A DNA stretch of 64,000 bases, taken from assembly GCF_030253575.1 (NCBI RefSeq), contig NC_080567.1, positions 30,268,501 to 30,332,500 of the forward strand, written 5' to 3'. Both the position numbers and the translations under genes were made by a program. The stretch is from Rhododendron vialii. Taxonomy: Eukaryota; Streptophyta; Magnoliopsida; Ericales; Ericaceae. Of the stretch, positions 11,360 to 21,742 are shown in pieces (positions within the stretch are counted from its first letter, which is position 1; each line of letters starts with the position of its first letter). Below the pieces are notes generated by a model. The model was not told the DNA's origin. It did no database searches and worked only from the letters and a program-made list of their open reading frames with translations.

Positions 11360-11980
11360 TAGTAACGCTTTTTTAAAAGCATGGGTATGTGCAATTTGAG
11401 TGGGACATAACGTCGAACACTTGGGGGGGTTTCCGCTAATGATTTAAGTTTTGAGAAAAATGTGTAGCAACGAAGTTGTTAGGTATTTCCGGTAGTTAAA
11501 TGTCCAATGATTTCCAGCGGTGAATAAGTTGTAGATGGATTTTTTAGTAGAGTTACTGTAAAAAAAAAAAATTTGTTAATAATTTTTTTGTCAGCGTGAA
11601 TGAGAGAGTAAAATGCTGAAACTTATTAATTAGTGTGTATGAGATGAAAAAAACACCCGAGTTTTTTCCCTTTTTTGCTAGTGGAAACATGGTGTTTGTT
11701 TTGTTCATTTGGTTTGATTTTTGGTCCTCTTCGAAATTGATTAGTTTGTTAGCTGAATGGTAGAAAACATTCCAATTTGCAAACCCCGATTTTTAGCATG
11801 ATTTTGAGTACCATCAAAAAAAGGAAAATGCGAACCTCAGTCGTAAGGGCCTCAGTCGTAAGGGCAGAGGATAATATTTAAAATGTGCATCAACATCCGA
11901 GCAAAAAATGTGTTAATTTCCGTGAAAGCGTTTTTATATAGTGAGATATGTATTGAAGTCCGAACTTGTTTAGAAAGGCA

Positions 11981-12066
11981 TATAATTTGATCCTCATTCT
12001 GAAAACATTCGAATCTATTGCAGGGTCTATAATTTGATCCTCATTCGGAAACATTCGAATCAATTA
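11981..12066. repeat. Short tandem duplication at the 5' edge of the UBLCP1 copy
   Basis: TATAATTTGATCCTCATTC...ACATTCGAATC occurs twice in succession (about 11981-12021 and 12028-12066). The sequence matches the start of UBLCP1 intron 2 (7499 onward) and marks the left boundary of the larger duplication. Confidence 0.65.
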
Positions 12067-12186
12067 AAATATAGCACCTTTAGTTTTTATGTTTGAAGAT
12101 TTGAAGTACTTTCTTACTTGTTGATTATACAAAAGTCAAGGCCTCTATATTCAGTGTTAGACCATGGTTCTGTTACAAGGTTTATG

Positions 12187-12330
12187 GTCGCAAGTGGTTG
12201 GCTGCCTCAGTAGTGAGGCCTTATGCCCCCATGCACCAAAGCAGGGTTCGATTCCCGTGAGCCCCATTCCCCTCCCTCAAGTCCCTTAGGATAGCATAGA
12301 TTAAGTTTAACGAATGGCAAAAAAAAAAGA
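12187..12330 (+). mobile_element. tRNA-derived SINE
   Basis: About 144 bp ending in an A tract, with a perfect Pol III B box (GGTTCGATTCC) and A-box-like sequence upstream (GTGGTTGGCTGCC). It is flanked by the perfect 12-bp direct repeat ACAAGGTTTATG (12175-12186 and 12331-12342). The paralogous site in the parent copy (7674-7685) has a single ACAAGGTTTATG, which is the empty site. Confidence 0.88.
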
Positions 12331-12794
12331 ACAAGGTTTATGATCTGTTTGTGGTGGGTTCACCTCCCAAATATTTAAGTAAATACTCTTTTTCCTAGTA
12401 CTCTTTTTCTGTTTTTGCAAGGTCTGACATCCTTTTAGCAATCAGAGTCAAGGCTTCAGATTTTGAAGTAATAATCATGGTTGGAGTAGGATGACACAAG
12501 TTTTTTGTGAAACCATGTAATGTTTCTGCTGCCGTATGAGGTAGGATGGGAGAACTTGTGATTCTGTTGTGTAGATGACTAACCCTAGCAGGGGAGGCGA
12601 TTCGTTTCTTTCCTATTCTATATATTCTCGGCCCTGAATCCATTTACCGTCCCGATCAATTTCTTACAACTTATTCCTAACAACCAGAACAGGCGATGAA
12701 AAGAAATTCCTGTTCCTCATGTTGCTGGTCACTTTCACTGTCAGATTTCCTCCATATGCATTGGTATTTGATTTTTTGGGGGTTCTAATGGTAG

Positions 12795-14538
12795 ATTCAA
12801 CTGCGGAATCCATGCCGCAAAGGCAAAAAGTTGCTGGTTTTGGATATTGATTATACCCTGTATGATCATCGCTGCACAGCGGAGGACCCCCTGGAACTCA
12901 TTCGGCCTTGTAAGTAGTTACTCCCTGGGAGATGTGATAACTTGTTTTTGAATTTCCCCCGTGTTTCAGCTTACACCCTAAATCAAATACTATCTTGTGT
13001 AGACTTGCATGAGTTTCTTACGGCTGTTTATGCGGAGTACGATATCATTATCCGGTCTGCTACCAGGTATGCACAAGTCTTTTCTCACTTTGAAATTTTA
13101 ATTGCACAAATGTCGCGTTTCTTAACGTGTGGAATTTTTTTGTTATTCTCCTGGTTTTGTTATTGCAGCATGAAGTGGATTGAATTAAAAATGGGACTGC
13201 TTGGGGTCCTCGACAATCCTAACTACAAAATTACAGCTCTCCTGGATCGTTCAGCAGTTTTTAGAGATGGTCGTGATACATTCGTGATCAAGCCACTGGG
13301 CCTTATTTGGGCTCAATATCCGAAGGTTTTAACCATTTTTTAATTTGTCTTGATATGTTTGCTTATTTCTTTTGTCTATATAGTCTGAGATTGCTTCACA
13401 TGAGAATTTGAAAGTTGAAGTCTTCTATTTCCACCATGTAGCATTTTATGTTGGCCTAGGAGTTGTGCTTGCCACCTTTTAAGGTCTCAGATTCGAAACT
13501 TCTTAGGTGCTATCACTAGTCAACTCCTTTGGGGTTAGTACAAACCGAGCTTTTCTCCTACTTTAATTGGAACCCCCGAAAGTGGGCGTGGGATGGTCCC
13601 TAGGATCAGTCGATGTGCGTAGAAGCTAGCCCGAATACTTGAATTGTGGAAAAAATGTAAGCATTTTATGTTTCAATTCCTTCTTTAAGAATCAGACCTT
13701 TTGAGGTCGAATATATAGGTGAGGTCACACCGGAAAAGGCAGTTAGGTCATTATAATGAAGCTACAACTGATTACACTTAACTTTTGTTGTGCCTTATTT
13801 ATTTATTTTTTAGTTTGTCTTTCTGCTGTTTTTTTCTTGGGTTAATTTGAGTCAGATGTTTTAGATTAAAGCTTTGTCTTGTTTTGACCAAAAGCTAACA
13901 AATATTGCCAATAGAAAAAATAACCAAAAGTTCCATCTTGTTATGGCTTATTTGTGTCTCTTGAACCTTTTTTTAGCTTCTTGTTTTGGCTTCTTTGCCT
14001 CTTCTAAACTTCAAATTTGGTCCATACGAATTAATCGTCTTTAAAATATTGTTCAGAAGCCGAAAAACTTCACCAAGGACGAAAAAACTAGAGAAAAGAG
14101 CCAAAAGTTACGTTAGTCTGAAGACGGCTTTAAAGTACAAACTCTTTTTATTTTTATTCTTAGCAACAAAAATTTTGTGCTGTATTTAGAATCATCGCAT
14201 TCAAACTCTTCTTTGTATTTTATTTTTGGAGCAAAGTTGTTGTGCCAAGTATTGCACTCTTTTGAAGGCTTCCAAGTATGTCTTGAGTTCTGATTTATGT
14301 GTGTCTTGATTCATTTGCAGTACTACAGCCATGGGAATACTATCATGTTTGATGATCTCAGAAGAAATTTCATGATGAATCCCCAGAACGGGTTAACCAT
14401 AAAGCCATTCGGGGAGGCCGATGCAAATCGGGACAGTGATCAGGAGCTTATATATGAAACTCACTCAATACTTGCTCCCGATTGCGGATCTTGATGACCT
14501 CAGCACCATTGATCATAAGAAATGGGAGTCATACAATG
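12795..14538 (+). pseudogene. Truncated UBLCP1 duplicate (exons 3-6)
   Basis: Four exons align with UBLCP1 exons 3-6: 12795-12909, 13003-13066, 13169-13325 and 14321-14538. The two exons for the ubiquitin-like domain are missing. The DIDYT catalytic motif is intact. Exon 5 has an in-frame 9-bp loss around LLDRSAVFRDGRDTF. Trp of IIWSAT is Arg (IIRSATS). In exon 6 the parent's CTTATGAAACTC is CTTATATATGAAACTC, a 4-bp gain that shifts the frame to a TGA at 14492-14494 and removes the native C-terminus. No promoter or start codon of its own is apparent. A pseudogene is the best call, although a phosphatase-only transcript could exist. Confidence 0.85.
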
Positions 14539-14794
14539 TTGAATGTGTAAATAATAAAATTGTCCCTCTCTAACAGTTTAAACTTTTAGATGAGCTGGTA
14601 GTTAGCAGTCTTTATGATATCAAAGCAGGCAATAGATCATGTGTTTGAACCTTACCGCCTACCTAATTATTAAAAATTTTACACGTGTTTAGCCCGCTTA
14701 TGGAGAGGAGACGGGCTACAAATGAGAGGGCGTGCTGAAAGTGTTAGTAATAAAGTTGCCTCTCTCTCTCTAACAGCGATTAATGGGTTGTGCA

Positions 14795-14818
14795 ATGTAT
14801 TTGCATATCTCTCTCTCT

Positions 14819-14858
<40 letters not shown>
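14795..14858. repeat. (CT)n microsatellite in UBLCP1 copy 3' flank
   Basis: An interrupted CT tract, the paralogue of the one at 10092-10130, but longer. Confidence 0.8.
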
Positions 14859-14861
<3 letters not shown>

Positions 14862-14996
14862 TTGTGTTTTCCAGATTTTGTCTCTCAGTGTAAATGGCAT
14901 GTCATTAACTCGTCTCCGGGGTCGTATTTATGATGATATCGTATCAGCTGGAAGGTTAAGTGCACTTATGCATGATACTTTCACATGTAAATTGTA

Positions 14997-15267
14997 CTCC
15001 CTCCGTTCCTTTTTAATTGTCCTGCTTCGTAACTCCAACTTATTAAAAAGACATCATCATTATACCTTTCACATCAATTTTTTCCTTCACTTTCCCTACT
15101 TACCCATCATCATTACACTTTTACTCACTTACTTTTCAAAATGGAATCTACTTTTAGGGACAAAATAGACAATACACCAACTTTTACCCACTAACTTTAC
15201 AAAATGAACACTTATTAAGGGACAGCCCAAAATGGAATACTAGGCACAAAATAAGGGACGGAGGGAG
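14997..15267. mobile_element. Stowaway-type MITE
   Basis: Termini CTCCCTCCGTTCCTTTTTAA and, inverted, CTCCCTCCGTCCCTTATTTT, flanked by TA (14995-14996, 15268-15269). Length 271 bp. Confidence 0.85.
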
Positions 15268-16044
15268 TAGTAGCATCCATTTCCCTATGCCATGTTTGGA
15301 GAATTTAAAATGAGTGACAAGACTTATTCGCCACCGTAGGGTTTGAGGTGAAAAAAGAATAGTCACAGGAACGCCAGGCAAATCTTTCTTTTTTTTATGA
15401 CTATATATACATATTCAATCTTGGCTTCAAACTTAAGAGTATCAAATTTTTAATGACTATATATAAAAATCTCAAATAATTCACTGACAGACCAACTTAC
15501 ATGCACCTCAACTGATTCCCTCTATTGTCCTGTCAAAGAGAGGTCATTTACGTCAGAATTCAAAATAAATTATTCTAATACGGCCCGATCGATTCGAAGA
15601 ATCGAATCCTCCTCGTCAATTGTGTGAGGAACAAATTCACCAACCAATCCTCGTCAATTGTGTGAGGAGTAAATTCACCGACCAACCGTATTAACCCTTG
15701 GGATTATTATTAACAAAAACACGTGAAGTGTGAAGTTTGAATGCGTATACCACTTGCCCAAAATAAATCTCAATTCCGGCGAAGGAAAGATTATTCAGTG
15801 TTCCTTTTTTGTCTCTGGTTTATGCTCCAACTCTTAATTTTGACCAGACATTTATGTAGACCCTTTGAATTAGTAGTCACAATAATATGTTGTGACATGG
15901 CCCCACAAGCGCTAAATAACTTTGCCACATTCCTAGAACACTAAATATGGCAACAACTAAGCATTACTTGTCACCCCGCATTAATCGTGATTTATTCTTC
16001 CCCTAATTTTGTTTCAGAGAGAGAAACATATATGTATGTGTATC

Positions 16045-16046
<2 letters not shown>
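15268..16046. other. Promoter-side intergenic region of COBRA-like gene
   Basis: No gene is recognised. A two-copy tandem repeat with a 38-bp period (TCCTCGTCAATTGTGTGAGG...) starts at 15610 and 15648. The rest is AT-rich and presumably holds the COBRA-like promoter, but I cannot assign a TATA box or start site with confidence. Confidence 0.45.

Positions 16047-16076
<30 letters not shown>
16047..16076 (+). repeat. (GA)n tract upstream of COBRA-like CDS
   Basis: About 30 bp of GA on the sense strand, roughly 210 bp before the start codon and so likely in the 5' leader or core promoter. GA tracts are known binding sites of plant BPC/GAGA-binding factors; regulation here is inferred only. Confidence 0.7.
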
Positions 16077-16078
<2 letters not shown>

Positions 16079-16282
16079 AGTATATACAGCAATACAAGAA
16101 GCACTGAAGCAGCAACAATGTGAAACAGACCATTGCACAGTTATAAGGAGTCTGAGACGGAGCATGTTTGATAGAAGCATCCAAACGTGTCCTAAAGTTT
16201 GATCACTCACTTGAGAGAGACCGAGGAGTGAGAATCAATAAATTTCGATTTACACCCATTTTTCCTAACGGATCGAAGGCCA

Positions 16283-19200
16283 ATGGGTTTGGCCTTGATT
16301 TTGCTTTCATTTGCTCTGATGGGTTTTTTCTCACCAACTCGTAAGTATTTTCTCTTATCAAATTTATCAGTCTTGATTTTAATCTTTAGTGAAAAAAAAA
16401 AAATCAGAATTCATGGAGTCATTCTTCATGATAAAGAATTGATCTTTGAGTTTTGATGGTGCAGATGGATACGATCCGTTGGATCCAAATGGCAACATCA
16501 CCATAAAATGGGATGTCGTGCAAATAAACGACGCTACACAAGATGTGAGTCTTTTATATCCGTACTATGTTACTTGTGTTCGTATGCACACGTAAGCACG
16601 TAAAATCGTACAATTCGCTTGAATTGATTCTTAACCGTTTTTGGACACCGTATCTAAGAATCATATCGTCATACATGCCTCTGACGTATATCATATCATA
16701 GTCCGACTCACATATATGTGCGATGGAACATTTTAATGCTATCTGTAGCCGTAATTTTATTGGATGACGAATTACTGATAGCATAGCATGTCCCGAAAAG
16801 CACATGCTAATTGTTTCTTTGACGGCGTGGAGGACCTATTTTGGCAACATATCAAAATCGTAGATAATGGATTAACCAAATCTGGTTGGTTATTACTCTT
16901 ATGTGTGGAGAACGTGATTTCTGATATCTGAGTCACTTGATTACATTGGCAATCCATTGTAATGTTTGCATTATTGTTTGTGTCTTTTATGGTACAAAAT
17001 TTACAAACTGTGAGTCCAATAAATTTTCAATTTTTGGAAGATTTCAGAATTTAGCCAGTGGCCTGCAATTCCTAGCTAGGAACTAGAAAGTGAAGGTAAA
17101 TTTGATTTGTCATCGATTAGATTCGACTCAATGCACACGAAGCACTGAGACAGGATATGAACACGACAAGATATTGACATGGTAGCACAAATTTAAACAC
17201 AGATGCATCGAGAACACATTACGTGTAAGCAAAAATATGTCACAGGGTGGATAACAAAGAAGTGAAAAAATGAAAAACCTCGTTTCTACCAAATTAGCCA
17301 TGAAAAGATGTACGATTACTAACCTAGTCAAGTACAAAGCATGTCTAAATTCTTTTAGCCTCGTCAGTACCTTTAAAAGTGTACTCGAACATGTCCAAGC
17401 GTGTCCATGTCTTAAACACGCCGGACATGCATACGTAAGGTCTATAAACGTGTCCGTCCTTCTTAGGATTGTACAGTTAACAAATAAAGCTAGTACTGGA
17501 CTTGATTTTCTGATTCTCTCAATGTTTACAGGTGAGAGTATACATATTCAATTACCAGCTGTTCCGCCACGTGGAGCATCCCGGTTGGCGGCTGAGTTGG
17601 GATTGGCCAGGGGACGAGGTAATCTGGAATATACTTGGAGCAGAGTCCACAGAGCAGGGCAATTGTCCTGCTGCACTCAGGGGGAAGAACCTTCCCCATT
17701 GCTGTGACAAGCAGCCTGTGATTATTGACCTCTTGCCCTCGGCTCCTTTCAATAGTCGGGTCGCGAATTGTTGCAAGGGAGGGGTGTTATCGTCATTTAC
17801 GCAAGACCCAGGCAAGTCCGGCGCCGCGTTTCAGATGAGCCTAGGAGACCCTTCTTTGACATCTGGAAATAATATTATCATGCCGGAAAATTTTACACTC
17901 GGGCTTCCGGGGTATACTTGTGGGGATCCGGGGGAGGTCCCGCCGAGCAAGTTTGTTGAGGATGACGGGCGGAGACAAACTCAAGCTATAGGTAAGTTTT
18001 TTGGTATTTACATTTTGATCTTCCTAAATTTGGCCAGAAAGAAACTTGTCATTTTTATTTTCCGGTGCTTGGTTGATATTCGGATCCTAATGACAATTTT
18101 CTTGAAAACTTCAGAATATTGATTGGTACGAGAAAATGATATGCTTGTGTAAAATACCTTTCATGTAAAATGGTTTTGCACGAAGGACTTTTGTTGTTTT
18201 TATTTTTCGGTGTTTAGTTGACATTGGGATCCTTACTTGAATAGTCAACATCAATCGAGTTTTCATTCATATATTTACACAAAAATACCCAAAACGTGAC
18301 GTGCAAAACGTCAAGATAAAGTCGATGTGAATGCGGTGAGTGTCTCACCCAAAATGAATCTGACCCAGAATTTATTTCTCTGCTGTTTGGTTTGTCGATG
18401 CAGCAACATATAATGTGACATGTTCATACTCCCAATTCAGAGCATCACCTTCCCCAACATGCTGTGTTTCCTTATCAGCATTCTACAATGAGTCCATTGT
18501 TCCGTGCCCTCGCTGCAGTTGTGGCTGCCAAGCACAAGCGGGATCCAAATGTGTCAAGTAAAATCTTCTTCTTCGATGCATCTTTATACCGAGTTTCAAC
18601 TTTCGACGTTTTGAATTGCAGTATCAGGACACATAATAGTTCCAGTTACTATGTCAGGAGAATCGGATGGTAATTATCAGGAATTGGGTCGTTGAGCCTT
18701 GAATATCGAAAAGAGATTTACTGCAGTCTAATTGGCCGTATTGGTGAACTGTGTAGTAAATCGACTGTGAACCAAAACATATAATGAACTTCGAAAACAC
18801 AAGTGAATGGTCATTAGGGTCTGTAGGGCCATAAACAAAAAGAGTTTTGTCGAGTTTGAGCTCAAGTTATTGGAAATTAGTTGAACTCAGAGCTTGGCTT
18901 GAACTTGCGCTCAAAAATCAAATCAAGCCTTTATTTAATACTAACGAAGTATAAATGAGCGACTATTTTTTACTCTTGTTCACAAGCCTACCAAGCCAGG
19001 CTCTACACAAACCCTAAAATTTTGGCTTGAACTCATTCAATAACTAGCAACATGAGCAAGCTTGGAACTAGTTGTTCAGGAGTAGCTCAGTTCATTTTTA
19101 GTCCGTCTTACTGATTTGTCGAGCTGCAACAGTATTGGAACACCAAAAAACCTGATACAGATTGACTAAATCATTCAGTATGTTAAACAACCTCATCGAG

Positions 19201-20968
19201 TTTAACTAGCATCAAACTTTTACTTGTGTAATCAGTCTTTCGGTGATTTTGGCTTCCATATCCTTGATTTTGTTACAAAAAACTGCAGGCCAGATGAATC
19301 ACCACCTCTGTTGCAGCTACCAAATGAAGTAGCACCTCAGCCAGTGGTACGGTGCACACATTTTATGTGCCCAATAAGAGTTCATTGGCATGTGAAAGAA
19401 AGCTACACGCAGTACTGGCGCGTGAAGATCACGGTGACCAACTTCAATTATGCCAAGAACTATAGCCAGTGGAACTTGGTGGTGTTGCACCCTAATATGC
19501 AAAATGTGACTCAAGTGTTTAGCTTCAACTACAAGCCACTCCATCCGTATGGCCATATAAGTAAGTTGTTTGGTAACTTACAGTGCACATTTTTCCTCTA
19601 CATACATGTGTGTTTGGCATGAGGATGATTCAATCAATCATGTTTTCAAATGGGGCACACTTCAGAAACAGATACGGACACGGGACTCGGACTCAGACAC
19701 AATACAGATATGCAGATACGCACTTTACCAAAACTAAGACACAGACACATCAATGACACTTCAAATATATAAGAGGAGTATAAATTTTATAGATGTATCT
19801 TACGAACTTATATAAAAGTTGAAAACATTCTTTATTTCAAGGTAAGTTAGAAAAACACCAACATTGAATGTCCCCAACATGTCCTAGTGTGTCTAACTAA
19901 ACAACATATAGTAAAAAACCAGACACGCATTTAGGTGTGTTTGACACATGCCTAGAGAGTATTGTGTCTTGTCCGCATCCGATACGTGCCGGACACTGAT
20001 ACATGGGGCCGATAGACGTGTCCGTGCTTCTTAGGGCCACCCAATGATGTCTAGAGAGACTTGTGTCTTGCCCTTTGGCATGTTATTTGATTGACTTACA
20101 AAGTAAACAAATCAAACTTGGAGATATTCTCGATCCTGCTTGTTGATTTTTTGAGCTTGGTCAGCAGTTTAGAACTCAGCTTGGCAAGCATTATATCATT
20201 GTAGAACTATGCATACAACTAAGGTATTCAAGCTTGACTCATGATTATCTCAACTTGAAAATTATTTTGAAACTTAACAAGTTTTCAAGCCAAGTTTGAA
20301 CGACCCAGTACTCAACTCAACTCATCACATCTACAACCATAGTGAAAGAGTTTCTGGTAGGCCTGGTATGGTAGAACATACACAAAAGTATAGGAGTACA
20401 ATTTTGTTCCCTATACAGCACCATACAAGTGACTCTTACCAATATAACAAATCCGAAACTTGAAAAAAGGCATGTCATATCGATCATTCCTTCAAATCTT
20501 TGGATTGTTGACTATTTAACCTCTTATAAGTCCATTCTAAACAAATTTCCCCGCAGAAGTGAAAATGGAATGTAGAAAAGTAATAGCAAATTCAGTAGTT
20601 AAGTACAAGTTGTTGAAAAAACTGGAAAAAGAAAAGATTCAAAATTTGTCTCTACCATTTGCTTACATTCCCTTTTTTCTTTCTTGCCAGATGATACAGG
20701 GATGTTCTTTGGTATTGAGTACTACAATGACATGCTACTCCAATCAGGAGAAAATGGAAATGTACAAACAGAGATGTTATTGCACAAAGATTCTGGGATT
20801 TTCACTTTTAGGAATGGTTGGGCTTTTCCCAGGAAAATTTCCTTCAATGGTGATAATTGTGTCATGCCCCCTCCAGATGACTACCCAAGGCTCCCAAATA
20901 GTGGTCATTTTGGTGCACCCTCTAAGTGGTGCATAATTTTTTCTCTATTGCTTGTAATATTTTTTTGA
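16283..20968 (+). CDS. COBRA-like GPI-anchored cell-wall protein
   Basis: Six exons with continuous phase: 16283-16340, 16465-16544, 17532-17991, 18404-18557, 19289-19560 and 20691-20968, giving 433 residues (family about 430-460). A hydrophobic signal peptide (MGLALILLSFALMGFF) precedes the mature start GYDPLDPNGNITIKWDV. The CBM-like N-terminal domain is followed by the Cys-rich signature CCVSLSAFYNESIVPCPRCS plus CGC, then VRCTHFMCPIRVHWHVK, FNYKPLHPYGHINDT and NGWAFPRKISFNGDNCVMPP. The end (GAPSKWCIIFSLLLVIFF) is a hydrophobic GPI-anchor signal. COBRA-like proteins sit at the plasma membrane and wall and guide cellulose deposition and oriented expansion. The subclass (COB/COBL1/2 versus COBL4) cannot be settled by eye. 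Introns 2 and 5 hold MITEs. It is tail-to-tail with the bZIP gene. Confidence 0.93.
17136..17467. mobile_element. MITE of the GAAGCACGGACAC family (COBRA intron 2)
   Basis: Left end CGAAGCACTGAGACAGG and right end ACGTGTCCGTCCTTCTTAGG form inverted termini. The same termini bound 19655-20035 and 48045-48480. No open frame. Confidence 0.5.
19655..20035. mobile_element. MITE of the GAAGCACGGACAC family (COBRA intron 5)
   Basis: Left CAGATACGGACACGGGACTC and right GACGTGTCCGTGCTTCTTAG are inverted relatives. The interior is rich in CGGACAC and GTGTC motifs. Confidence 0.55.
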
Positions 20969-21742
20969 AGAATATAGTCATAAAAGATAGATAGTTCACC
21001 ATTGTTCTCTCAGATATGAACCATACACAACGATGTGTCAACATTGTTATGATTTACTCCTACTTCATTCACATTTCTTTTTATTTCATTTTTCTGTAAT
21101 AGTTACGTCTCGGTGGAGGTATCTATACTGCATAAAACCAAGCCATGTATCTCGCGGATCAAGAGAATCAACGGAAATCGTTGCAACACCTTCAAACCAA
21201 AAAATGATGTCATTTGAGCAAGGTAATCAATAGACAATTACAACAATTATTGTCAGTGTGCATTAAAAGAAAATCCACAATGTCATCCACGAGACCACAA
21301 AATTAACCAACTAGGATTAACATAGCTCGTCGGGAGAAGAAGATGGGCATTGGTCTCTTGTTTTCAGTCACCACCTCCGGTGAGTCGCCAAAATGCTAGC
21401 TCATGGCATGACTACCAGGTGCACATACACAACGAGTTTGAGAAAACAAAAAGAGCAAATACAAGTAGAAAATGAGCAAGCGGAGTGATAGCCCATTGGT
21501 ATGTACCATATACTGCCATGCATTAGACTTGGGTACAATCCTCACCAACTAAAACTAACAACTAACACTTCTTGCCTTTCCACCAGAAAAAAGAGGTAAA
21601 AAAACAAAAGGCAAAAGGTAAATCCAAGCAAGACTGGAAGACTTGGGTGTTAATCCAGCACAAGGGACGCAGCAACTTTTGTCACCAGTATGACAACATC
21701 GGTCGGGTCACAGTCAAGGCAGCGCATGGCTGCATCATATGG
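20969..21742. other. Convergent intergenic region between COBRA-like and bZIP genes
   Basis: 774 bp holding both 3' UTRs. A weak tRNA-like stretch at about 21488-21545 has a good A-box match (TAGCCCATTGG) but a poor B box (GGGTACAATCC), so I do not call a SINE. No gene. Confidence 0.5.

Larger units (their letters stand above)
12023..14890 (+). repeat. Tandem segmental duplicate of UBLCP1 3' half
   Basis: Sequence from about 12023 to 14538, resuming at about 14780-14890, matches 7498-9854 and 10060-10170 in the same orientation, introns included. Copy 2 alone carries a SINE at 12187-12330 and about 230 bp of extra sequence at 14539-14770. Because introns are retained this is a DNA-level duplication, not a retrocopy. 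Confidence 0.88.

Noticed and set aside
14679-15168. Overlapping frames on both strands around the CT tract
   Set aside because: They arise from the CT/GA microsatellite and a Stowaway element and have no domain.
21488-21545. Possible tRNA-like or SINE sequence
   Set aside because: Good A-box match but poor B box and no flanking duplication found.
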